A stretch of 64,000 nt of DNA from Gemmatimonadota bacterium (GTDB taxonomy: Bacteria; Gemmatimonadota; Gemmatimonadetes; Longimicrobiales; Gaopeijiaceae). The notes under the pieces were generated by a model. It worked only from the letters and a program-made list of their open reading frames with translations, did not search any database and had not been told where the DNA came from. The stretch spans positions 120,930 to 184,929 of the forward strand of contig JAJDXS010000003.1 of NCBI GenBank assembly GCA_022823145.1, read 5' to 3'. The stretch's first letter is position 1; every line of letters begins with the position of its first letter. Both the position numbers and the translations under genes were made by a program. This document shows positions 46,925-54,208 of the stretch, one piece after another.

Positions 46925-48205
46925 TCACATTCCCGGGCTCTCCGCCGGCGGGCTCGCGAGCTTGCCGGCAAAGAGTATGGTGCCGGAAAGCCGCTCCCGG
47001 ATGAAGAAGAGGAAGGGGCGGTCCGCGCGCACGGCCGGGCCGGCGGAGGTTTCACGTATCTCGACCACGGTTGCGGCGGCCGCCTCCGTGCCCTCCTCGT
47101 TGACATCCACCCATGACTTCTGCTTGACCTCGGAGATGAACAGGCCTGTGACGGGAGAGAGTCTGGTGAAGTCGGCCCGCCGGTCGAATGCGTCGATCAT
47201 GCCCAGGGCGGCGAGGTCGTCGTTGAGCCTGCGCTCGTAGGGCAGCCGAAAGCGCGGAAGGTATAGCAGCAGTTCGGTATCGTTGAAGCCGCCGACGATG
47301 TCCTCCCATTCGGCTGCGTCGAGCGACGCCGCGAGGGAGTCCACGGTCACGCCTTGCCTTGGCAGGAGCACGGTCATCGAGAATGCATGGCCCCCGTACG
47401 GAAGGTCCACGGCCTGGAACCGGCCGTTCTCCTGATACGGGAGTTCTCTCCGGAAGGTCATCAGCGGCACGGTCCGAGTGGAACCGTCGTCGAGATGAAA
47501 GCGCTCGGGTCGAGTCTCGGACGGATCGAACCGATAGGTCCACGAGCCCTTGAAGTAGATGGTGTTGATCAGATACATGACGACGCTGACGGGAATCACC
47601 GCGGGGACGATGTCCTCGATGCGACCGTTTGTCGCGGCCTTGACCCACTCGTTGATCCGCGCCGACGCGGCAGGGTTCGCGAAATCGAGTTCCGCGACCT
47701 CGGCGCCAAAGGTCTCTCGCACCGAGTCCAGGAAGTCCGCATGCACCGGGAAGCCCTGCCGGGTCCACACGGAGTTGCCGACCGCGGTCTCCACGGCGGG
47801 ATCGAGACCGACCAGGAGGTCGATCAGGGACTCGTACGAGGCGTTGATCTCTTCCTGCGTCAGGTTCCCGAACCCGAGGACGCCGCGCATCTGATTCCAG
47901 GTCTCCCCCGCCGCGCCGTTCAGGGTCATTCCAAGCGCCATCGACGCCGAGAGCGGTGACAGGAAGAGGTTCTCGCCGGGGCGGTTGGCCTGGCCGAGCA
48001 GATCGAAGGTGAAACGGTTGCTCGCCCCGATGATCTCGAACTCCGCCGCGGTCAGGGCGCGCGGAAGCTGGGTAATCTCGTCGGCGCCGGGACCGGCGAC
48101 CGATTCTCCGCACCCGGTGACGGCAAGCATGACGATGCCTGCCGCACCAGGGAGCCACAGCGTTGGCCGATGACTTCCCTGGCTGTCCAATGTTCGCATG
48201 ACCAT
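46925..48205 (-). CDS. Serpin family protease inhibitor, lipoprotein
   Basis: A 426-residue serpin with an export signal and lipobox LAVTGC (Cys about 31). The serpin fold runs from about FEIIGASNRFTFDLLGQ to the C-terminal PFLFFIRERLSGTILFAGK. The hinge EEGTEAAAATVVEIRE is canonical, which predicts inhibitory activity. Counting the hinge (P15 Gly to P8 Thr) puts P1-P1' at Thr-Ser, which suits elastase- or subtilisin-like targets. The start is one of two ATGs (48205, 48199). It is divergent from the dipeptidase gene with only 55 bases between. A likely role is protection of the envelope against proteases. Confidence 0.93.
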   Translation of the reverse strand: MVMRTLDSQGSHRPTLWLPGAAGIVMLAVTGCGESVAGPGADEITQLPRALTAAEFEIIGASNRFTFDLLGQANRPGENLFLSPLSASMALGMTLNGAAGETWNQMRGVLGFGNLTQEEINASYESLIDLLVGLDPAVETAVGNSVWTRQGFPVHADFLDSVRETFGAEVAELDFANPAASARINEWVKAATNGRIEDIVPAVIPVSVVMYLINTIYFKGSWTYRFDPSETRPERFHLDDGSTRTVPLMTFRRELPYQENGRFQAVDLPYGGHAFSMTVLLPRQGVTVDSLAASLDAAEWEDIVGGFNDTELLLYLPRFRLPYERRLNDDLAALGMIDAFDRRADFTRLSPVTGLFISEVKQKSWVDVNEEGTEAAAATVVEIRETSAGPAVRADRPFLFFIRERLSGTILFAGKLASPPAESPGM

Positions 48206-48260
48206 GGCGGGTGTTACGTTCGTGGCAATTCCGAGGGTGCCAGGCAAAGGATGGATAACA

Positions 48261-49373
48261 ATGTCACTTTCCCGACGAGAGTTTGTACAGGGAGCCGGAG
48301 TTGGAGCGGCCGCGCTCGGAATGGGCGGAAACGCCCGCGTACTCGATCCCTCTCCCGAAACCACTCGAATCGCCAGGCCCACGGCCGAGCAGGACGACAT
48401 CTGGATCGACGCCCTCGGCGGGCTCCGGTTCGGGCCGGAGGGATTCGACGAGATCGAGCGCTCGGGCCTCACCATGATCGAGACGACACTGGGTGCTCCG
48501 GGCGACCCGCCCTTCGGCTACGAGCAGGCGGTGCAGGACGTCGCGAGCTGGCACGGGATCTTCAACCAGTACCCGGATCGCGTCATCCACGTGCGGCGGT
48601 CGGCGGACATTCTCGAGGCGAAGCGGACGGGCGGAATCGCGGTCATGATCGGGTTCCAGAACGCGACGCACCTCCAGCGTGACCTGGCCAACGTCGAGTT
48701 CTTCTACAACCTGGGCATCCGGCAGATGCAACTGACCTACAATTCGCTCAACGCCCTGGGCGCGGGTTGTACGGAGCGCGTGGACGTCGGCCTCAGCGAT
48801 TTCGGCGTCGAGGTCGTGCAGAGGATGAACGAACTGGGCATGATCGTCGACGTGTCCCATACCGGGGTGCGCAGCACGATGGACGCGATCGAGGTCTCCG
48901 GCACCCCCGTCCTCTTCACGCACGCGAACTGCCGTGCGCTCTGCGACAACCCCCGCTGCAAGACCGACGAGCAGATCAGGGCGCTGGCCGCGCGCGGCGG
49001 CGTCATGGGCATCACCACCGTCAACTTCTTCGTGAGCAAGAAGCCTCGCTCCACGCTGGACGACTTCATCGACCACATCGCGCACGTCGCGGACCTCGTG
49101 GGAATCGACTACGTCGGCATCGGCACCGACTCGAGCATCGGCGGCTGGCGCGTCTCCTTCCCCACCGAGCAGGCGTTCTGGGACTTCCACGAGCAGTTCC
49201 ACTTCAAGCCGGAGGTCGACGTGCGCTGGCCGCCCTTCATCGAGGAACTCGACCGCCCGGAGAAGATGCACATCATCGCGGAGCGGCTGGAACAGCGGGG
49301 ATTCTCGGGCGGCGAGGTCGACCAGGTCATGGGCGGCAACTTCCTGCGGGTGTACGAGGAGATTATGGGGTAG
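48261..49373 (+). CDS. Membrane dipeptidase (M19 family), Tat-exported
   Basis: A 370-residue M19 metallopeptidase. The N-terminus SRREFVQGAGVGAAALGMG is a twin-arginine signal, so export is in the folded state. The barrel shows family features: GFQNATHLQRDLANVEFFYN, LTYNSLNALGAGC, the metal His region VDVSHTGVRST, FTHANCRALCDNPRC and GIGTDSSIGG. The usual HxD near the N-terminus reads WIDALGG, so the first metal site is atypical. AAAGGA is about 10 bases upstream of ATG 48261. These enzymes cleave dipeptides, including D-residue ones. Confidence 0.9.
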   Translation: MSLSRREFVQGAGVGAAALGMGGNARVLDPSPETTRIARPTAEQDDIWIDALGGLRFGPEGFDEIERSGLTMIETTLGAPGDPPFGYEQAVQDVASWHGIFNQYPDRVIHVRRSADILEAKRTGGIAVMIGFQNATHLQRDLANVEFFYNLGIRQMQLTYNSLNALGAGCTERVDVGLSDFGVEVVQRMNELGMIVDVSHTGVRSTMDAIEVSGTPVLFTHANCRALCDNPRCKTDEQIRALAARGGVMGITTVNFFVSKKPRSTLDDFIDHIAHVADLVGIDYVGIGTDSSIGGWRVSFPTEQAFWDFHEQFHFKPEVDVRWPPFIEELDRPEKMHIIAERLEQRGFSGGEVDQVMGGNFLRVYEEIMG

Positions 49374-49402
49374 CTGGGTGGACATGGACGTCCCTCGGCG
49401 TC

Positions 49403-49740
49403 GTGACCATCCGTCAGCTCCTGTCCGACTTGCTGCGGCATTCTCTGGGTGGGCCGTGGACCGGCATCCTGATCGGCTCGATGGTGGGGATCACTGCGGT
49501 GTTTGCCGCTGGTGCGCTATCTGCTTGCGTCCGAGGTGAGTCGGCCTGCGGTGGTCATCGTGATCGTCGCCGCCGGGGTCCTGGCTGTGTTGCTGATGGC
49601 GCTCCCGGCAGGCGCGTTTCTTCTTGGCCGCGCCGTGATCACCTGGCTGCAGCCGCGGCTCGAGGTGTACGGTCGCCTTGCCGACTACCTCCGCGTCATG
49701 TGGGTCCCGCACAACGTCTCGGGGACGAGAGCCGCGACTG
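49403..49740 (+). pseudogene. Frameshifted small membrane-protein gene (candidate)
   Basis: Within the 515-base gap after the dipeptidase gene, a GTG at 49403 opens a plausible frame (LLSDLLRHSLGGPWTGILIG, then VGITAVF). The signal then continues in the next frame from 49503 (PLVRYLLASEVSRPAVVIVI and a second helix up to about 49740, YGRLADYLRVMWVP). Removing one T from the TTT at 49502-49504 would join them into a two-helix protein. No later stop fits well, and the sequence from about 49740 to 49888 looks non-coding. A sequencing or assembly error at the T-run is equally possible. Confidence 0.35.
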
Positions 49741-49888
49741 ACCGGCAGCCATCCACCGTGCGCAAGGCGCCGAATCGCTCCCGCTGCTTGCGCGCCCCGT
49801 CCGCCGTCCGCATGCTGGCACCCCCGAGACCGTCGTCACCGGTGAGGCCCGGCAGGAACGGTCGTCACGCGATCAGCGGAGGATACCC

Positions 49889-50782
49889 ATGACCAGGAGA
49901 AGGAAGGCAAGCGATTTCCCCAAGGAGGTGCTGGCGCTCTTCGATGGCTATGTGCACGGGCACATCCAGCGCCGGGATTTCCTGGAGGGAGCCGGCAAGG
50001 TGCTGGGCGGCGGAGCGGCTGCCGCGGCGGTCCTCGAGGCACTTCGTCCCAACTACGCGTGGGCACGGCAGGTGGCGACCGACGATGCCCGGATCCGGCA
50101 GGAGTACGTCACCTACCGTTCTCCGGACGGCTCGGGGACCATGCGTGGCTACATGGCCGTGCCCGCCGGCGCTACGGAGCCCAGGCCCGCGGTTCTGGTC
50201 ATCCATGAGAATCGCGGCCTGAACCCCTACATCGAAGACGTGGTCCGCAGGTTCGCCGCCGCGCGTTTTGTCGCGCTGGGGCCGGACGCGCTCACCCCGC
50301 TGGGTGGCTATCCCGGCAATGACGACGAGGGCCGGGTGATGCAGCGGCAGCTCGACAGGGACGTGATGATGGAGGACTGGGTGGCCGCGTTCCGGTTCCT
50401 TCGGGACCACGAGACGACTACCGGACGAGTCGGGGCCGTCGGGTTCTGCTACGGCGGCGGAGTGGTGAATCAGCTCGCGGTCCGGCTTCCGGATCTGGGC
50501 GCTGGCGTGCCGTTCTACGGGTCGGCGGCGGCCCCGGAGGACGTGCCCTCGATACGGGCGCCTCTCATGATCCAGCTCGCGGGCCTGGACGAGCGGATCA
50601 ACTCCCGCTACCCGGCCTACCAGGAGGCGCTGGAGGCGAACGGAAAGGACTTCGTGGTCCACGTCTATGAAGGCGCGAACCACGGCTTCCACAACGACAC
50701 GACCCCTCGCTACGACCAGGAAGCCGCCAGCCTCGCACAGGAACGGACCATCGCGTTCTTCGAGGAGCACCTGCGGGGCTGA
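49889..50782 (+). CDS. Dienelactone hydrolase family protein, YghX-like
   Basis: A 297-residue alpha/beta hydrolase. The N-terminus carries RRDFLEGAGKVLGGGAAAAAV, a Tat-like signal set about 30 residues in, as in YghX. The catalytic Cys is in GFCYGGGVVNQLA, the Asp in LAGLDERI and the His in ANHGFHNDT; HENRGLNPYIEDV is the conserved Glu region. GGAGG precedes the ATG at 49889 by about 6 bases. Members hydrolyse dienelactones or other small esters; the substrate here is unknown. About 140 bases to the next (convergent) gene hold a degenerate GTTTCAGCTGAAAC palindrome (50854-50867). Confidence 0.9.
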   Translation: MTRRRKASDFPKEVLALFDGYVHGHIQRRDFLEGAGKVLGGGAAAAAVLEALRPNYAWARQVATDDARIRQEYVTYRSPDGSGTMRGYMAVPAGATEPRPAVLVIHENRGLNPYIEDVVRRFAAARFVALGPDALTPLGGYPGNDDEGRVMQRQLDRDVMMEDWVAAFRFLRDHETTTGRVGAVGFCYGGGVVNQLAVRLPDLGAGVPFYGSAAAPEDVPSIRAPLMIQLAGLDERINSRYPAYQEALEANGKDFVVHVYEGANHGFHNDTTPRYDQEAASLAQERTIAFFEEHLRG

Positions 50783-50853
50783 GTCGGCGGGCGGCAGTGG
50801 CCAGCGGGGGGCGGGAGTGGTCAGCGGCGTGCGGGAGTGACAGACGCAGAAAG

Positions 50854-50867
50854 CGTTTCAGCTGAAA
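50854..50867. repeat. Short palindrome between convergent genes
   Basis: GTTTCAGCTGAAAC is a perfect 14-bp palindrome in the gap between the dienelactone hydrolase and the M29/NicX-like gene. It may act in transcription termination or as a binding site; no T-run is seen. Confidence 0.4.
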
Positions 50868-50924
50868 CGTTGCAGATCTATTCAGGGCTTGAATAGTCGG
50901 CTGAGGCCGGCGGGATTCCGGGCC

Positions 50925-51887
50925 TCACCCTACCACGAGAATCTCGCCTTCGCGGAGCACCAGTTCCCCGTCGATCCACACCGAAGGCGCTCGTGTGACT
51001 GCGTCGAAGTGGGTCTTCGCGGACACGTTGCCACCGAGATTGGTGGACGTGCCGATCCCGATATGGACCGTGCCATTCACGCCTTCGTCGTTGAGCATCT
51101 CGCCCGTGAACTCGGTGCAGGCCGGATTCAGGCCAAAGGCGAACTGGGCCAGGTTGTAGACCCAGGGGTCGTCCTGTCGGGCCAGGAGATCGGCGAGGAA
51201 TTCGGCCTGATCACCGCCCTCGATGCGCGTGACGAAGCCGTCTGAAATGTGAAAGGTGACGGGTTGGCGCACCGGGCCCACGCCGTAATACGGAATGCTC
51301 CCGTCGCACACGAACACGCCTTCGGCGGTTCCCTGGGCAGGTGCGCAGTTGGCTTCGATGTTGGGGACCGCCGAGAAGCCCGGTCCGTCGAGCAGGCAGG
51401 CGTGGCTGTTTCCGGTGACGTCCGCCAGGCTCATGCTCAGGTCGGTGCCGGAGGGGTTGGTGACCCGCAGCCGCTCGCCGGCGGTGAGTCGTCCCGCGAG
51501 GGCTCGGCACAGCGGCTGGCGTGCATGGAAGTCCGTGAAAAGTCCGCCCTCGCGCATCATCCGTTTCGTGAACGCCGTCATCGACAGGACGCGGGCGCCC
51601 GCTCCGATGGCTTCGCGTACGGCTCGCGTGTGCGCCATCGCCAGGGTAACCGGGAGGAAAACCACGTCCGCTGCCGCCAGCGCCGTCGCGACTGCGCGGC
51701 CCGGCTCCTCGTTGTCGATGGACCGCTCCGGCGGGATCAGGATACTCGCGACGGCTCCGGCCTCGCGCGCCTCGTCGGCGACGGCTTCGGCGATGCCCAT
51801 GCGCTCTGGATCGGTCACGATCACCGCGTTTTCGGCGTCCTGGACGTTGGCGCACGTCCGCACGAGGATTCGCGCGCCCGCCTTCAC
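50925..51887 (-). CDS. M29/NicX-like metalloenzyme, second tandem copy
   Basis: A 320-residue protein related to the upstream gene and to the aminopeptidase-T (M29)/2,5-dihydroxypyridine dioxygenase (NicX) superfamily. Putative metal residues are the Glu of GTAEGVFV, His of GTVHIGIGT and the HxD of KTHFDAV. At the position where the first copy has Glu (NVAEFGVGLN) this one has Gln (NLAQFAFGLN), so its metal site may differ or be inactive. The GTG at 51887 overlaps the upstream stop (GTGA); the frame to 51947 lies within that gene. Substrate unknown. Confidence 0.8.
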   Translation of the reverse strand: MKAGARILVRTCANVQDAENAVIVTDPERMGIAEAVADEAREAGAVASILIPPERSIDNEEPGRAVATALAAADVVFLPVTLAMAHTRAVREAIGAGARVLSMTAFTKRMMREGGLFTDFHARQPLCRALAGRLTAGERLRVTNPSGTDLSMSLADVTGNSHACLLDGPGFSAVPNIEANCAPAQGTAEGVFVCDGSIPYYGVGPVRQPVTFHISDGFVTRIEGGDQAEFLADLLARQDDPWVYNLAQFAFGLNPACTEFTGEMLNDEGVNGTVHIGIGTSTNLGGNVSAKTHFDAVTRAPSVWIDGELVLREGEILVVG

Positions 51888-52924
51888 ACCAGCACCTCCG
51901 TGTCCCGCTGCACCACCCGCCCATCCACGGCAATCGTCGGAGCCCACATAAGCAGGTCGTAGTGGGTCGGCGCCACGATTTCGCCACCAAGAGTGTGGCT
52001 GGTCCCGATGCCGATGTGGATCGTGCCCAGGACGCCCTCGTCCTCGAGCATCTCGCCGGTGAGGCGCGCGTTCGGATTCAGGCCTACGCCGAACTCCGCG
52101 ACGTTGAAGCAGTGGGGGTCGGCGAAGGACTCCAGGTGCTCCCGCAGGAAGTCGGCCTGGGCGCCACCAGTCATCTCGACGATGTAGCCGTCTCGCACAT
52201 GGCAGACGATGGGCTCGTCCAGGATTCCGATGCCCAGATACGGCACTGACGCGTCGGTAATGATCGTGCCTTCGGCCGACCCGGTGACCGGCACCACGTT
52301 GACCTCGATGTCGGGGACGGGGGCGAGCTCACCGGGCGCCGGAATGTTCGTCAGCACGTTGGCGACCCGGCCCTCGATGCCGAAGCTGAGGTCGGTGCCG
52401 CGCGGAGAGGTCAGCCGCACCGAATTGCCGGCCGTGAACGCGGCCCCCAGGCGACGACAGACGGCGGCCTGTGCCTCGAAGTCGGTGTGCAGCAGCGCCG
52501 GACTGGTCATGATCGCGTCGGTGTAGGCTGTCATCATGCACACGCGGGCGCCCGCGTCCAGCGCGGCCCGCATCGCCCGCGTGTGGGTGATCGAGATGCT
52601 CACGGGTGAGAAGATGACGGAGGCTTCCGACAGCGCGCGCGCCACCGGCGGGGGCGGTTCCTGCCCGTCCTGGTCACGCACCGGGATGATGCAGACGGTG
52701 ACTGCGGCTCCGGCGTCGCGGGCGGCCGCAGCCACGGCGTCCGCGTAGCGCCGCATCGTGCGGTCGGTTACGACGACGACCGCCTCGCCCGGCTGAACGC
52801 GTCCGTTGATGTGCACGAGCCGGCGGGCGCCGGGGGCGAGCGACGCGGCAGGGCGCAGGTCCACGCCCGTCTCGGCCGCGCCCGCACCGGCGGCCCCCGC
52901 GCCGGCCGCGCCCACCTCAGCCAC
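51884..52924 (-). CDS. M29/NicX-like metalloenzyme, first tandem copy
   Basis: A 346-residue protein preceded by a low-complexity Gly/Ala stretch (VGAAGAGAAGAG). Predicted metal ligands are the Glu of GSAEGTII, the Glu of NVAEFGVGLN, His of GTIHIGIGT and the HxD of PTHYDLL, matching the M29 (aminopeptidase T/S) set. NicX-type ring-opening dioxygenases share the fold, so peptidase and dioxygenase activity cannot be separated by eye. The GTG at 52924 is chosen near the symporter stop; ATGs at 52945/52957 are possible. It is coupled to the second copy and to the SDF symporter gene. Confidence 0.8.
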   Translation of the reverse strand: MAEVGAAGAGAAGAGAAETGVDLRPAASLAPGARRLVHINGRVQPGEAVVVVTDRTMRRYADAVAAAARDAGAAVTVCIIPVRDQDGQEPPPPVARALSEASVIFSPVSISITHTRAMRAALDAGARVCMMTAYTDAIMTSPALLHTDFEAQAAVCRRLGAAFTAGNSVRLTSPRGTDLSFGIEGRVANVLTNIPAPGELAPVPDIEVNVVPVTGSAEGTIITDASVPYLGIGILDEPIVCHVRDGYIVEMTGGAQADFLREHLESFADPHCFNVAEFGVGLNPNARLTGEMLEDEGVLGTIHIGIGTSHTLGGEIVAPTHYDLLMWAPTIAVDGRVVQRDTEVLV

Positions 52925-54119
52925 GTTCCTTCCCGAAGTACTCATCGAACCGGCCATCGAAAATGATCGCGGTGTAGCCGTCGCCGGTACAGTTGGTCGC
53001 CGTGCGGAGCATGTCGGGTACGCCGCCCGAGAGCGCGATCCAGCTCGCGACGAAGTCGCCCTGCGCCTGGCCCTCCAGACCCAGGATGCTCGCGAACAGC
53101 GTCGCGCTCCAGAGCGCCGTCCCCATCCCGGCCGGCAGCCCCGGCGCCGCGATCGTGAACAGGACGACGGCCGGCCACGCGGCCAGCATCATCACCCAGC
53201 TCAGCTCCATGCCGAAGACGTAGCTCACGACGAACGGCCCGTAGGCGAGGTAGGCCAGCGCGCTCGCATCCAGGTTCACCACGGCGCCGAAGGGCAGGAC
53301 GAAGTCGGCCACCTCGTCACGGACGCCCACCTTCTTCGCGTTGGCGAGGTTCACCGGCAGCGTCGCCAGCGACGAACACGTGCCCGCGGCGAACATCGCG
53401 GTCGGCACGTAGTACCCGCTCAGCACGGGTCCCACCCGGCGGCGCCCTACCCGGGGCACGAGCACGAACGTGTAGAACGCCCACCATACGAGCACGAGTG
53501 CCGCCGTGTAGCCGGTCATGGTGAGGTAGTGGGACAGTCCCAGGCTCGCACCGAAGCGCACGCCCAGTGTGACGCCGAACGCGAGGATGAGCGGGAGCAT
53601 GACGTAAGCCAGACTGCCGCCCGCCCGCTCGATGGCGCCGGCGACTCTCCGCAGCACTCCGTAGGTCGGATCGTGACGCGCGCCGAAAAGCCCGAGCAGC
53701 ACACCCGCGAGGATCGCCAGCAACGGCCGGGAGGCGCCGCCCTCCCCGAGGCTGTGCAGCATCGCGACCGCTTCGGCCCACACCCCCTGGTCCCCGGCCG
53801 CAAACGGGATGCGAAAGATCGCCGCCGAAGCCACCAGCGCGATCAGCCCCGCGACCGTCGACGTGAAGATGTACCACAGCACTACCGCCCCCGCGAAGCG
53901 GCCCGCCAGCCCACGCCGCACCAGCGTCGCGATCGCCGGACTGAGCGCGGCAAGGATCAACAGCGGTACCACCGCGACGACCCAGCCGATCAGCGTCGAC
54001 GTGGCGTCGGCCACGGGCGCGAGCGGTCCAGGGAAGAATCCGCCCGCGGCCAGGCCCGCCACGAGCGCCAGAAACGTCCACACGTAGGTGGGGATCCTGC
54101 GTCGGGCCGTCAGCCGCAT
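52917..54119 (-). CDS. Dicarboxylate/amino acid:cation symporter (SDF/DAACS family)
   Basis: A 400-residue membrane transporter with the SDF fold: eight helices with two re-entrant hairpins. HP1 is seen as AGTCSSLATLPVN (serine-rich), the sodium-site helix as PFGAVVNLDASAL and the substrate helix as DMLRTATNCTGDGYTA. The family takes up dicarboxylates, Glu/Asp or neutral amino acids. The ATG at 54119 is directly abutted by AAGGAG (no spacer), so the start may lie further in. Its 3' end overlaps the first M29/NicX-like gene, suggesting uptake and processing of a common substrate. Confidence 0.88.
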   Translation of the reverse strand: MRLTARRRIPTYVWTFLALVAGLAAGGFFPGPLAPVADATSTLIGWVVAVVPLLILAALSPAIATLVRRGLAGRFAGAVVLWYIFTSTVAGLIALVASAAIFRIPFAAGDQGVWAEAVAMLHSLGEGGASRPLLAILAGVLLGLFGARHDPTYGVLRRVAGAIERAGGSLAYVMLPLILAFGVTLGVRFGASLGLSHYLTMTGYTAALVLVWWAFYTFVLVPRVGRRRVGPVLSGYYVPTAMFAAGTCSSLATLPVNLANAKKVGVRDEVADFVLPFGAVVNLDASALAYLAYGPFVVSYVFGMELSWVMMLAAWPAVVLFTIAAPGLPAGMGTALWSATLFASILGLEGQAQGDFVASWIALSGGVPDMLRTATNCTGDGYTAIIFDGRFDEYFGKERG

Positions 54120-54208
54120 CTCCTTGTCTGGTCCTCGTCGACCTCGCTCTCACAGCGTATCATAAGGGATACAAGCCGACCGTCCACCCACCAGCAGCGA
54201 GGCTCACG

